The notes beneath the pieces are model-generated. The model was not told the origin of the DNA. It searched no databases and was given only the letters and a program-made list of their open reading frames with translations. This document shows positions 36,180 through 45,317 of a stretch of DNA of 64,000 nt, piece after piece; positions within the stretch are counted from its first letter, which is position 1, and the number at the start of each line of letters is the position of its first letter. The position numbers and the translations under genes are program-made. This DNA comes from Spirochaetia bacterium UBA2205 (GTDB lineage: Bacteria > Spirochaetota > UBA4802 > UB4802). The stretch covers positions 1 through 64,000 of the forward strand of contig DCUV01000057.1 of NCBI GenBank assembly GCA_002328585.1, written 5' to 3'.

Positions 36180-36728
36180 ATTTTGCTCCTTATAAACTAT
36201 AAAATATCTATCAGCAAAATTATTTTAAGCTGACCATTAAAACCAGCAGTAAATAAATTGATAGCTTTTTATTTAACCAGAGGAAGTACCACTACACTAT
36301 GGTTGGTCATGGTTATAAAGATAGCAAACATGTCAACATTTTAAAAATTTTTTTTATATTTTTAAATAAAACTTACTATTTTATGAAATAACCACCCATT
36401 ATGACAAATTTACAATAATACTGGTGGCGATAGTTACTCATAATGTATCTTTTTTATTCAACCACTGTATTTTGTAAAACAATGCAGTTATTAGAAATTC
36501 CATTGTAAGTGTTCAGCTACTTGAAAACAAAGCCATAGTAAACCATTCACCCTTGAGAATTTGTTCAGATTAATCAATACCTTTTGAGTAATCCATTGAA
36601 TAAACTCTGCCAACAGATTTATAGTAAAAATTTTCTGCTTGAAAAATTTTAGCTGAGTAACTAAAAACTTAATATTTCATAACTGTAGCAAAGGATACTC
36701 ACCATCACCTTTTCAGGAGGGAACATAT
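36180..36728. other. Long divergent intergenic region
   Basis: 550 bases between fusA and the GT-B-like gene. No ORF or RNA gene is convincing. It holds one GCGATAGTT word (36427-36435) and presumably both promoters; a TTGACA on the minus strand near 36330-36336 has no good -10. Confidence 0.4.
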
Positions 36729-38180
36729 ATGGACAACAATGATAGGTCACTTTCCATCTTTGGGAATCCCATCCCCGAACACACTTATAATAAAGCAATG
36801 AAACAAAAAGCACGCTTTGCAAAAAAATTTGGCTATAACCCTGAAGATAGCTATGAACTCCAGGCACAACCCAATCCTATCTTAAAAAAATATTGTAATC
36901 TATACACTGTTTCACAGGAAAAAGGTGCTGAAATAGCAAAATCAAAATCTATTATTATTGGTACCATACGCATGGGTTATGGTCATTATCGTATTGCTAT
37001 GGCAATTGCTTCAGCAGCACATTCAATGGGGATTGTTCCGTACTGGTTTGATCTTTTATCATTTGATACAGCCGGTGCAAAAATCATCAAACATATGGAT
37101 AAGTTGTATTCATTGGGTTCACGCTTATCACAGCAATTTTATCTTTTTAACAAGTTATACTGGGAGCATCTTACTGCTATTGGATTTAAAAAGCTAACTT
37201 ATAATGCTACTGATCAGGCAATGACTCAGCTATTTGCCAATATATACCGCAATCTGCCACAATCTGTACCATTTGTTGCAACGCATGCATGGGCATCGCA
37301 GGCTGCTGTCCATGCCGGTACAAAAAAAGTCATTAATATGATCCCCGATAATTGGCCTCTTGCACTTCATCTTTCCGAAGGTGCCATCCATACAGTGCAA
37401 ACTCCATCAGCATATTTTGGCTATCGCACCTTAAAAAATATGGGTAAAAAAAATCAAATACTCAATCCAATGCCAAAAGATGATATTTATTACACCGGTC
37501 ACTACGTTGATCATGAACTTGTTGCAAATATTGAAAAGGATTGCAATGCTCGTTTAAACAGGTTTAATAATAAAAAGCCGCGACGATTTTTATTAAGCAT
37601 TGGAGGAGCCGGCGCTCAGCAAAAATTATGCATGGATATTATCATGCACTGCATTCCACTTCTTGAAAATGAAAAATTAACACTCATCATCAATACCGGT
37701 GATCACAAAGCTATTTTTGATATGATAGTTAATACCAGATTTAGTTCCAGAGTTCCAATGACTACCTATACGCAATGGGTGGATACTGAAAAACTGGCAA
37801 ATACCTTAACCACAAAGGATTTACCTGGATTGCACATTGTACATAATGAAGATATTTTTTCAGCCGTTTATGCCACCAACATACTGATGAGGGTAAGCGA
37901 TTGCCTTATAACCAAGCCGGGTGAGCTGGCATTCTATCCTGTTCCCAAGCTGTTTGTTGCCCGTGTAGGCGGGCATGAAATGTGGGGAGCAATACGAGGC
38001 GCTGAAATTGGCGATAGTACTGTAGAATGTGAAACGATTCAACACACATTGCAGGCAATGGATTTATTAATCTATGATGATGATTTACTGACACTTTATT
38101 GCAATAATATCATCAAAGCAAAAAGTATTGGTATTTACAATGGCGCTTACGAGGTAATTAAATTAGCTATTGGAAAATAA
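36729..38180 (+). CDS. GT-B-like glycosyltransferase-related protein of unknown function
   Basis: 483 residues, no named family I can assign firmly. The segment IIIGTIRMGYGHYRIAMAIA near residues 75-94 resembles the first loop of MurG and diacylglycerol glucosyl/galactosyl-transferases (GxGHxxxA), and LLSIGGAGAQQKLCMDII in the second half plus the end TKPGELAFYPVPKLFVARVG resemble the nucleotide-binding half of a GT-B fold. The N-terminal 70 residues are an extra segment rich in basic residues. No transmembrane helix or signal is seen. GGAGGG precedes the ATG. Monocistronic, with a terminator at 38198. Confidence 0.75.
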   Translation: MDNNDRSLSIFGNPIPEHTYNKAMKQKARFAKKFGYNPEDSYELQAQPNPILKKYCNLYTVSQEKGAEIAKSKSIIIGTIRMGYGHYRIAMAIASAAHSMGIVPYWFDLLSFDTAGAKIIKHMDKLYSLGSRLSQQFYLFNKLYWEHLTAIGFKKLTYNATDQAMTQLFANIYRNLPQSVPFVATHAWASQAAVHAGTKKVINMIPDNWPLALHLSEGAIHTVQTPSAYFGYRTLKNMGKKNQILNPMPKDDIYYTGHYVDHELVANIEKDCNARLNRFNNKKPRRFLLSIGGAGAQQKLCMDIIMHCIPLLENEKLTLIINTGDHKAIFDMIVNTRFSSRVPMTTYTQWVDTEKLANTLTTKDLPGLHIVHNEDIFSAVYATNILMRVSDCLITKPGELAFYPVPKLFVARVGGHEMWGAIRGAEIGDSTVECETIQHTLQAMDLLIYDDDLLTLYCNNIIKAKSIGIYNGAYEVIKLAIGK

Positions 38181-38197
38181 ACAATAAAATATATAGT

Positions 38198-38232
38198 ACA
38201 GTTGCAGGATTAATTTACAATCCTGCAACTGT
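38198..38232. terminator. Convergent terminator
   Basis: ACAGTTGCAGGATT and AATCCTGCAACTGT form a perfect 14-bp stem with a 7-base loop between the GT-B-like gene and the CoA-transferase subunit B gene. Confidence 0.8.
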
Positions 38233-38241
38233 TTATGGTAA

Positions 38242-39036
38242 TTACATACCGGGAATAGAGGTAAATACTCCTCTCGGGTCTACATCATTTCGTATTATTT
38301 CCAGAATTTCTTTTGATGGAACTTCGGTTACCGGTATGTCACCTGCTGGTTTAACAAGCTCAAATCCACATGCAAGCTGACATAAATCAAAAGAAACACC
38401 AGGATGTAATGATTTTACACGCATTCGCTTGGTTTCCGGTTCAAAATCAAACACTGCCGCCTGTGTAACTACTGTTACAGGACCTTTGCCCAGTAAACCT
38501 GCTTTCTGCCTGCTATCACCACCATCAACAAACCCTGGTGAAGTAATAAAATCAACCCTTGGAACAAATTTTTGAGGTGACTGCAATCCAACAAGAATCA
38601 TGACTTCAGATAGCGAAGAAAGATCATTATTGCCACCTGAACCTGTTAACCTATGATCAGGTTTTAAGAAATCTTTCCCAATCATATGAGTATTAACATT
38701 GCCATACATATCTATCTGCGCAAAGCCTAAAAATGCCTTGTCAACATAACCATTATAAATCTGACCAAATGAATATGACATCTCTAATATTAAGGGTGAT
38801 TTACGCCATGTTGCAGGACCACCTACCGACCATGGCATGCCACCTTCCATTGGATCCTGAGCACCCGATTCATAAACAAGTACTATATTGGGAGCATGAG
38901 TTTTGCGTGCCAGAATACCCGCTACCATTGGTAATCCAGTTCCAATATAAACAACTTCATGATCCTTAATCTCTTTTGCTAATACATATGCTAACAATTC
39001 CAACGGATTCATTGGTTTATCTGATCTATTACCCAT
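38242..39036 (-). CDS. CoA transferase subunit B (glutaconate/IpdB-like)
   Basis: 264 residues of the class I CoA-transferase beta type. LLAYVLAKEIKDHEVVYIGTGLPMVAGIL and IVLVYESGAQDPM are the conserved start and the probable catalytic glutamate region (Glu in YESGA); GSGGNNDLSSL and TSPGFVDGGDSRQ follow. Partner of the subunit A gene 48 bases upstream on the same strand. Together they would move CoA between acyl-CoA and a free acid, or act as an IpdAB-like ring hydrolase; the sequence does not decide. Confidence 0.88.
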   Translation of the reverse strand: MGNRSDKPMNPLELLAYVLAKEIKDHEVVYIGTGLPMVAGILARKTHAPNIVLVYESGAQDPMEGGMPWSVGGPATWRKSPLILEMSYSFGQIYNGYVDKAFLGFAQIDMYGNVNTHMIGKDFLKPDHRLTGSGGNNDLSSLSEVMILVGLQSPQKFVPRVDFITSPGFVDGGDSRQKAGLLGKGPVTVVTQAAVFDFEPETKRMRVKSLHPGVSFDLCQLACGFELVKPAGDIPVTEVPSKEILEIIRNDVDPRGVFTSIPGM

Positions 39037-39084
39037 AATTCCTCCTTATGTTCAAATAGTAATAGTTTATAGTTATTATACATT

Positions 39085-40194
39085 TTAATAAAATTTCATC
39101 GTGGTGATATCTTCTGGCCAATCACCCTGAAATTCATCGTAATTGAAATCAACACCTGCATCTTCATTATCATATTCTTCGGCTTTGGTTAATCTTCGTG
39201 ATTCAGCAATCCACTTTGATCCACCTAACTTTTCAATAAATTCGTATTGATCTTTAACGCCGAATACCCAGTATTCAAGAAATTTCTTGAAATTTTCATC
39301 TGACTTCATTCCAAACCTGAAAGCCATTTCCCACCACTGCCTTGCCCAGTAATAGCATCCTGGCATCTGTCCGGGAACAGCACCATACGGTAGTTCAACT
39401 ACTGCATCAACATACATCGCAGGGATAGATACACCCTTATTATTATTCCTGATATCACTTTCCGGAACTATCTCTTCAGCGGTAATTATAAGCTTGCGAG
39501 TAGCGCCTGCCATTGCGATGTCGTTTATTGCCGGACCAAAGAATCGTGCATTCCCTTTTTTATCTGATGCATGTACATGTATAATAGATACATCAGGGTA
39601 TATTGCAGGAATATACGCAACAGGGTCGGGGTCACTGCGCATTGGATTCTGCATAACTTTTACATAGGGATTATATTTTATCATATCAGAGCCTAGAAGC
39701 TGTTTGCTGAAAACGCCCGGCAATCCTAATTGCGCTGCTTTAAATCCTTGAGCCATCGTGCCATGGCTCCATTCAGATAAAATTGTGACCTTACCCGCCT
39801 TTAACTGCCGTGTGTAATTTCTGTCAATCCCCCTCATCTCAGCACCAAGATACGAGTTATGCGAATACCGTGCGCATCCTGCATTAATCATGTACGTGTG
39901 ATTGGTATTGGGTGAACTACAAAACTGCAAATTCTTCTTTTGCTGACGTATAACCTCAAAATATGATTGGATTGAGGTTCGTACATAACAGAAACCACCA
40001 TCGGTCATGATATCATTATCATGTACATACTCTGCAACAGCCTCTTTCAATGACATCCTCTTATCTTTGCGTGATCGGTCCTTGCTTAGATGCCATTTCC
40101 GAGCATGCTCAAAATCTATCAGCCTCTCAAGAACAGAGGTGTCAGTAATTTTGAGATTTTTAACTGCTTCTTCATTAAAGCTAAATTTTCCCAT
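39085..40194 (-). CDS. CoA transferase subunit A (glutaconate/IpdA-like)
   Basis: 369 residues; unusually long for a glutaconate CoA-transferase A chain (about 320), because of about 60 N-terminal residues and an acidic C-terminal tail (YDNEDAGVDFNYDEFQGDW). Core blocks: LKEAVAEYVHDNDIMTDGGF, GLPGVFSKQLLGSDMIKYNP (in part), DVSIIHVHASDKKGNARFFG and LIITAEEIVP. GGAGGATG precedes the ATG. Forms an operon with subunit B. A promoter is visible upstream. Confidence 0.88.
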   Translation of the reverse strand: MGKFSFNEEAVKNLKITDTSVLERLIDFEHARKWHLSKDRSRKDKRMSLKEAVAEYVHDNDIMTDGGFCYVRTSIQSYFEVIRQQKKNLQFCSSPNTNHTYMINAGCARYSHNSYLGAEMRGIDRNYTRQLKAGKVTILSEWSHGTMAQGFKAAQLGLPGVFSKQLLGSDMIKYNPYVKVMQNPMRSDPDPVAYIPAIYPDVSIIHVHASDKKGNARFFGPAINDIAMAGATRKLIITAEEIVPESDIRNNNKGVSIPAMYVDAVVELPYGAVPGQMPGCYYWARQWWEMAFRFGMKSDENFKKFLEYWVFGVKDQYEFIEKLGGSKWIAESRRLTKAEEYDNEDAGVDFNYDEFQGDWPEDITTMKFY

Positions 40195-40338
40195 TTACAT
40201 CCTCCTGCAAATATAAAGTATTTCAAAAAGCCGTTATATATCAATAATTATAACATACAATTTTATATATTACTAAATTTTCTATGCATTAAATAATTAT
40301 ATGTTATTTATTATTATTATTTAGAATATATTAATTTG

Positions 40339-40367
40339 TAATTATTATTTTATATAAATTTTGTCAA
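40339..40367 (-). promoter_or_regulatory. Candidate sigma-70-type promoter for the CoA-transferase operon
   Basis: Minus strand TTGACA (40367-40362), 17 bases, TAATTA (40344-40339), about 145 bases ahead of subunit A. The rest of the 318-base gap 40195-40512 is AT-rich with no gene. Confidence 0.45.
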
Positions 40368-40512
40368 CAGTTTTGTGCATAAAATATTGACATATAATTG
40401 TAATATGTATGTCATAGTAAATATTATAACATCAGGAATTTATGTTGTCTTTTATTTTATGTAATTATTAGTATATTTGTTTATATTATATATTTTATAT
40501 TTCACACGATTA

Positions 40513-41325
40513 TTATTCTTTAATTCTTTCCCGGCGAGAAAGTATTGTATCGGGATCTATCTCACCAACATGTTCTACAATATAGTCCGGTTGATAGGGG
40601 AACCTATCCACCATTGCCAGTGTTGTAACACCCGACAGCACAAGCACGCATGTCATACCAGCCTCAGAACCGCCTAAAATATCAGTGTCCATTCTATCTC
40701 CAATCATGAAACAGTTTGCTGAGTGAACATTTAATTTTTTACGTGCCCAGTACATCATTGCAGGATTAGGCTTCCCTAAAAAGTATGGCGTTACAGCGGT
40801 TACTTTTTCTACTGGTGCAACAAGAGCTCCGCATGCTGGTACAGGACCCCTGTCAGTTGGTCCGGTTAAATCAGGATTTGTTGCAATAAACTTTGCTCCT
40901 TCCTGAATAAGATAGGTTGCTTCAATAATACGAGAATAATCATATTCTTCCGTTTCGCCAATAATAACATAATCAGGATTTTTATACGAAATGACAATAC
41001 CATTTTTTTCCAATTCCTGAATTAATCCTCTGCCACCAATAACATATGCTGAGCAGCCAGGCTTTTGATATACCAGAAAGCTTGCTGTAGCCATAGCAGA
41101 GGTATAAAATCGTGATTCATCAACATCAAGCCCCAATGTAAAAAATCTTTCGGATAACTCTTTAGGTGTATAATATGAATTATTGGTGAGGAATAAAAAC
41201 GGAAAATTACCTTTTTGAAGATTGCCAATAAAATCTTTTGCTCCGGATATTAAAGAATTACCTCGTACAATAACACCGTCAATATCAATTAAAAACGACT
41301 TTTGATAACCTCTATCTGCCTTCAT
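40513..41325 (-). CDS. NagD-like HAD-IIA phosphatase
   Basis: 270 residues with a C2-type cap HAD fold. Motif I FLIDIDGVIVRG (Asp14 and Asp16), motif II FLTNNSYYTP, motif III lysine and motif IV MIGDRMDTDILGG, and GKPNPAMMY as in the NagD/PGP family. Substrate may be a nucleotide, sugar phosphate or 2-phosphoglycolate. Only 8 bases separate it from the PHP gene upstream, so they are likely one transcript. Confidence 0.9.
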   Translation of the reverse strand: MKADRGYQKSFLIDIDGVIVRGNSLISGAKDFIGNLQKGNFPFLFLTNNSYYTPKELSERFFTLGLDVDESRFYTSAMATASFLVYQKPGCSAYVIGGRGLIQELEKNGIVISYKNPDYVIIGETEEYDYSRIIEATYLIQEGAKFIATNPDLTGPTDRGPVPACGALVAPVEKVTAVTPYFLGKPNPAMMYWARKKLNVHSANCFMIGDRMDTDILGGSEAGMTCVLVLSGVTTLAMVDRFPYQPDYIVEHVGEIDPDTILSRRERIKE

Positions 41326-41333
41326 ACAGTACC

Positions 41334-42173
41334 TTAACGTAATACCTGTAAAAATTGCCGACCGATTTCAAATGGTATGGGCTTACCATCTGCATAGTAT
41401 CCTATTATTTCCTGTTTATCACCATGGAAATCACTGCCACCTGAAATAAGCAAAGAATATTTTTTTGCAATAGCTAAAAATTGCTCTACATCGTCATCGC
41501 TATGCATTGCTGAATATACCTCTATCCCCTGAATACCCCCATCAAAAAAATCTTTTATCAGGCTTTCACCTTCAGCCCATGAACCAAAACCTAACGAAAT
41601 GGGATGAGCAACAATGGGAATGCCGCCACTATCTTTTATAAGTTGTACTGCTTTATGAAATGTTATCTTATCTTTTTTAACATAACCAGGCTTCCCTTTC
41701 ACCATGAAATTAACAAAAACATCTTTAATATCTGAAGCGTATCTTTTCTTGACCAGTACCCGCGCTACATGCGGTCGTCCCGGTGAGTTGCCAACGGCTT
41801 CCTGTTCCACCTCCTTATCAGTAATATCTATCCCATGTACCTGCAAGTCTTTTATTATTTTGTATATCCTGTCTTTTCGTAACTTTTGCAGGTGCGACAG
41901 TTCCCTGTTTAACTCTTCGTTGGTATGATCAATTCCCATCCCAACAAGATGAAATGATCCATGAGGATACTCAATGCTGAATTCGATCCCCGGTAATAGC
42001 GTAAACGATTTCTGGTGTGCATAATAAAGTGCCTCATCAAGTCCATCGATGGTATCATGGTCAGTTATTGCAAGGATTTTGACACCATGTTCAATAGCAT
42101 AATCAATAATCGCCCATGGTTTATATATGCCATCGCTTGCAGTAGTGTGGCAATGCAGATCAATAAGCTCCAT
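41334..42173 (-). CDS. PHP-domain phosphoesterase (YciV/RNase AM-like)
   Basis: 279 residues of the PHP family. Metal ligands are visible in IDLHCHTTASDG, LAITDHDTIDG, LLPGIEFS, GRPHVARVL, PIVAHPISLG and GGSDFHGDK. The size and order match YciV-type proteins, which process 5' ends of RNA or cleave nucleoside 3',5'-bisphosphates. No polymerase domain is attached. Upstream DUF72 gene is 84 bases away on the same strand. Confidence 0.9.
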   Translation of the reverse strand: MELIDLHCHTTASDGIYKPWAIIDYAIEHGVKILAITDHDTIDGLDEALYYAHQKSFTLLPGIEFSIEYPHGSFHLVGMGIDHTNEELNRELSHLQKLRKDRIYKIIKDLQVHGIDITDKEVEQEAVGNSPGRPHVARVLVKKRYASDIKDVFVNFMVKGKPGYVKKDKITFHKAVQLIKDSGGIPIVAHPISLGFGSWAEGESLIKDFFDGGIQGIEVYSAMHSDDDVEQFLAIAKKYSLLISGGSDFHGDKQEIIGYYADGKPIPFEIGRQFLQVLR

Positions 42174-42256
42174 TCATCATATCCTTTTATAGGTGTAATG
42201 ATATATAATAGCACAGAAGAAAAATATTGCAATCATTATTGATTATCAAATAACTG

Positions 42257-43021
42257 TTACACCGTAAACTCAGAGCATGGCAGCGGAGATGTTACATGTA
42301 ATAACCGTTTAAGAGATAGAGCATTAAACACCGCATACGCATTGACATCATTATCAAAATAACAATAAGTGATTTTATCCCATGCAATAATCTTATTTGC
42401 CCACTCTTCAAGCTCCTGCATGGTGTATTCTGATGCATATAGTTTTTTTGAACCATGCAAACGAATGTAGACAAAATTGGCTGTAACCACCTCATGGTAA
42501 GGGTATCGTGAGGCAGTATCCGCAATGCACCATGCAATATTATGCTGTTGTAACAATGAAAAACAACTATCGCACAACCATGAGCCGTGGCGTGCTTCAA
42601 TAGCATAGCGATAGTTACGGGGAAGAAGCAATAGAAAATCACCAGCAAGTTGTTCATCAAACTTCAGTGATGGTGGTAATTGTATAACAATAACACCTAA
42701 TTTATCCTTCAACAATGATGCTGAAGTAACACAGCGCTGTATTGCATCTTCACCATGCAAAAGCCTTTTTACATGAGTAATATATCGCGACAATTTAAGG
42801 CTATAGCAAAATTCATTGTTCACCCTGTTATACCAGCTGGTATAGGTTGCATCCTTAAATTGCCGGTAGAAGGTAGCATTAATCTCAACAGTAGTAAAGA
42901 TGGATGCATAGTATTGCAGCCACCTGTATTGTGGAATAGTTTCAGGATAAAACAATCCCTTCCAGTGTTTATAGTTCCACCCCGAGCAACCGATATAATA
43001 TTGTTTGTTCCCTGTTATCAT
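42257..43021 (-). CDS. DUF72 family protein
   Basis: 254 residues of the DUF72 (YecE) TIM-barrel-like family, whose function is not settled. Family marks are IGCSGWNYKHWKGLFYPE at the N terminus, ASIFTTVEINATFYRQF, IQLPPSLKFDEQ, AIEARHGSW and a C-terminal CYFDNDVNAYAVFNAL. Complete length. Stands ahead of the PHP-NagD pair and could be part of the same transcript. Confidence 0.88.
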   Translation of the reverse strand: MITGNKQYYIGCSGWNYKHWKGLFYPETIPQYRWLQYYASIFTTVEINATFYRQFKDATYTSWYNRVNNEFCYSLKLSRYITHVKRLLHGEDAIQRCVTSASLLKDKLGVIVIQLPPSLKFDEQLAGDFLLLLPRNYRYAIEARHGSWLCDSCFSLLQQHNIAWCIADTASRYPYHEVVTANFVYIRLHGSKKLYASEYTMQELEEWANKIIAWDKITYCYFDNDVNAYAVFNALSLKRLLHVTSPLPCSEFTV

Positions 43022-43141
43022 TGTACAGGTGCCCCGTTAAAAAACATCACACCATTGATAATATAATCTATAAAGCAAAAATAGTATATACAATGTCATG
43101 GATTATTCAACAAAATTCTATGCAACATTGTCATTATTAAG

Positions 43142-43262
43142 GCTCTGACCCCATTTTTTATGTCACCCCTACGGAGTTAAACTGCAAAAACTGTTATGCA
43201 GAATACAAACCTGCTTTTTGCTCATAAACTCCTCCACACAATTCCCACCATTTATAAATGTG
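43142..43262 (-). repeat. Dispersed repeat, copy 2 (GGGGTCAGAGC end)
   Basis: Inverted copy of the repeat at 20671-20747: on the minus strand it opens with ATTTATAAATGGTGGGAATT/GTGTGGAGGAG and ends with AAAAAATGGGGTCAGAGC. The middle is about 45 bases longer than in copy 1. The gap 43022-43429 otherwise holds the palindromes below. Confidence 0.7.
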
Positions 43263-43283
43263 GGAATACAAGGAAGGTTATAT

Positions 43284-43316
43284 ATTGTACAATTGTACAA
43301 TTCACGGTGTGAATTG
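43284..43316. promoter_or_regulatory. Two adjacent palindromes upstream of glnS
   Basis: ATTGTACAATTGTACAAT (43284-43301) is a perfect 18-bp palindrome, overlapped by CAATTCAC-GGT-GTGAATTG (43298-43316), an 8-bp inverted repeat with a 3-base gap. Together they lie 50-60 bases upstream of a TTGACA at 43368-43373 that precedes glnS. Confidence 0.55.
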
Positions 43317-43429
43317 TTAGATGTGAGATGTAAGTCAATTAATAGACAATATTGGCACTATAATGTCTTGACAAAATGGATATACTGCTCACTACAGTAT
43401 GTAAAATCTTTATACATTGCGATATTGGT

Positions 43430-45106
43430 ATGGAAATTCCACAGTCAACAAATTTTATTGAAGAGATCATAAACGAAGACCTAAAAAATAATGTCTGCAC
43501 AGGTGTCATTACACGATTCCCGCCGGAGCCAAATGGTTATTTACACATTGGACATGCAAAATCAATATGCCTTAACTTTGGTATTGCTATAAAATATAAT
43601 GGCAGATGCAACCTGCGTCTTGATGATACCAATCCCGAGAAGGAAGATGTTGAATATGTTGAATCCATTAAGCATGATATTCAGTGGTTGGGATTTAACT
43701 GGGATGGTGAGGTGCGCCATGCTTCAGATTATTTTCAACAGCTTTACCTGTGGGCGATAGTTTTAATAAAATTAAATAAAGCTTATGTTTGTGATATGAG
43801 TGCCGAAGAGATTGCAGCCACGCGAGGAACGCCTTCGCAACCGGGAAAAGAAAGCCCTTACCGCAATCGCAGTGTTGAGGAAAATCTGGATTTATTTGAG
43901 CGCATGAAAAATGGTGAATTTCCAGATGGATCAAAAACACTGCGTGCAAAGATAGATATATCTTCACCTAACATGCACATGCGCGACCCGGTGATGTACC
44001 GTATAAAACATGCAACCCATCATCGCACCGGTGATACATGGTGCATATACCCCACTTATGACTGGGCTCATGGGCAATCGGATTACATTGAAGGCATCAC
44101 TCATTCAATATGTACATTAGAGTTTGAAGTTCATCGTCCATTATATGATTGGTTTTTAGATCAGATAGCATCCGGACAGCGTCCCCGACAGATTGAGTTT
44201 GCACGTCTTAATCTAAGCTATACCGTCATGAGCAAACGTATGTTGTTAAAGTTAGTACAGGAAGGGTACGTTTCAGGATGGGATGACCCACGAATGCCAA
44301 CCATTGCCGGATTGCGCCGACGTGGGTATACACCTGATTCTATAAAAATTTTTGCAAGAACAGTTGGTGTTGCTAAGAAAGATAGCATGGTTGATATAGC
44401 CCTTTTAGAACACTGCATCCGCGAAGACCTTAATACAAAAGCAAACCGGGTAATGTGTGTACTTAATCCATTGAAGGTAATTATTACAAATTATCCGGAA
44501 AACAAGGTGGAATATGTTGAAGGCATCAATAACCCTGAAAACCAGGATGCAGGTATACGAAAAATTCCATTTTCAAGGATTATCTACATTGAACGTGATG
44601 ATTTTATGGAAAATCCTCCAAAGAAATTTTTTAGATTATCACCGGGAAGCGAAGTTCGTTTGCGCTATACCTATTTTATACAATGTACTGATGTTATAAA
44701 GGATACCAGCGGCAATATTATTGAGCTCCATTGCACCTATGACCCACAAACAAAGGATGGCTATGCTCCCGATGGCAGAAAGGTAAAAGGAACCATACAC
44801 TGGGTCAGCGCCCAACACTCTCTGCCAGTTTTAGTGCACCTGTACGATAGATTATTTACCAGAGAGGACCCATCGCAGGTTGACGAGGGCAACGACTTTA
44901 CTGATTATATTAATCCTGATTCATTGAAGACTGTTCATGGCGTTATAGAACCATCTGTTTCTAATGCTAAAGCTTTTACCAATTTTCAGTTTGAACGCCT
45001 GGGTTATTTTACTGTTGACCCTGACTCGCATAATAACAATGTAATATTCAATAGAACAGTTACATTAAAGGATACATGGGCAAAAATAGTACAAAAAGAA
45101 GGGTGA
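43430..45106 (+). CDS. glnS: Glutamine--tRNA ligase
   Basis: Charges tRNA-Gln directly with glutamine. 558 residues from MEIPQSTN, close to E. coli GlnRS (554). Class I signatures: FPPEPNGYLHIGHAKSICLN (HIGH) and VMSKRMLLKLV (KMSKS-like MSK). WDDPRMPTIAGLRRRGYTPD and VKGTIHWVSAQHSLPV in the anticodon-binding domain are GlnRS-specific. An ATG 18 codons upstream lacks family similarity. It is followed by the tRNA-Gln(CUG) gene. Direct GlnRS is common in proteobacteria but absent from many other phyla, which use Glu-tRNA-Gln amidation, so horizontal origin is possible. Confidence 0.96.
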   Translation: MEIPQSTNFIEEIINEDLKNNVCTGVITRFPPEPNGYLHIGHAKSICLNFGIAIKYNGRCNLRLDDTNPEKEDVEYVESIKHDIQWLGFNWDGEVRHASDYFQQLYLWAIVLIKLNKAYVCDMSAEEIAATRGTPSQPGKESPYRNRSVEENLDLFERMKNGEFPDGSKTLRAKIDISSPNMHMRDPVMYRIKHATHHRTGDTWCIYPTYDWAHGQSDYIEGITHSICTLEFEVHRPLYDWFLDQIASGQRPRQIEFARLNLSYTVMSKRMLLKLVQEGYVSGWDDPRMPTIAGLRRRGYTPDSIKIFARTVGVAKKDSMVDIALLEHCIREDLNTKANRVMCVLNPLKVIITNYPENKVEYVEGINNPENQDAGIRKIPFSRIIYIERDDFMENPPKKFFRLSPGSEVRLRYTYFIQCTDVIKDTSGNIIELHCTYDPQTKDGYAPDGRKVKGTIHWVSAQHSLPVLVHLYDRLFTREDPSQVDEGNDFTDYINPDSLKTVHGVIEPSVSNAKAFTNFQFERLGYFTVDPDSHNNNVIFNRTVTLKDTWAKIVQKEG

Positions 45107-45177
45107 TTGTTTCAAAAGTATTGACAAAATTTTTATCAGAATAAACATTGTGCTATAAAGGTGTTATGGTGTTGTTT

Positions 45178-45250
45178 TGCCCGGTGGTGTAATTGGCAAC
45201 ACATCTGACTCTGGATCAGAGAAGTCCAGGTTCGAGTCCTGGCCGGGCAG
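45178..45250 (+). tRNA. tRNA-Gln(CUG)
   Basis: 73 bases that fold as a cloverleaf: acceptor TGCCCGG / CCGGGCA with discriminator G, anticodon stem TCTGA / TCAGA around loop CTCTGGA (anticodon CTG at 45211-45213), and T arm CCAGG-TTCGAGT-CCTGG. The 3' CCA is not encoded. It lies 71 bases behind glnS, the matching synthetase. Confidence 0.97.
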
Positions 45251-45317
45251 ATTCCCATTATAAAGATACTTCAATTATAAGTTATATAAGTTACATTTTC
45301 CCAACATATCAATTGCC

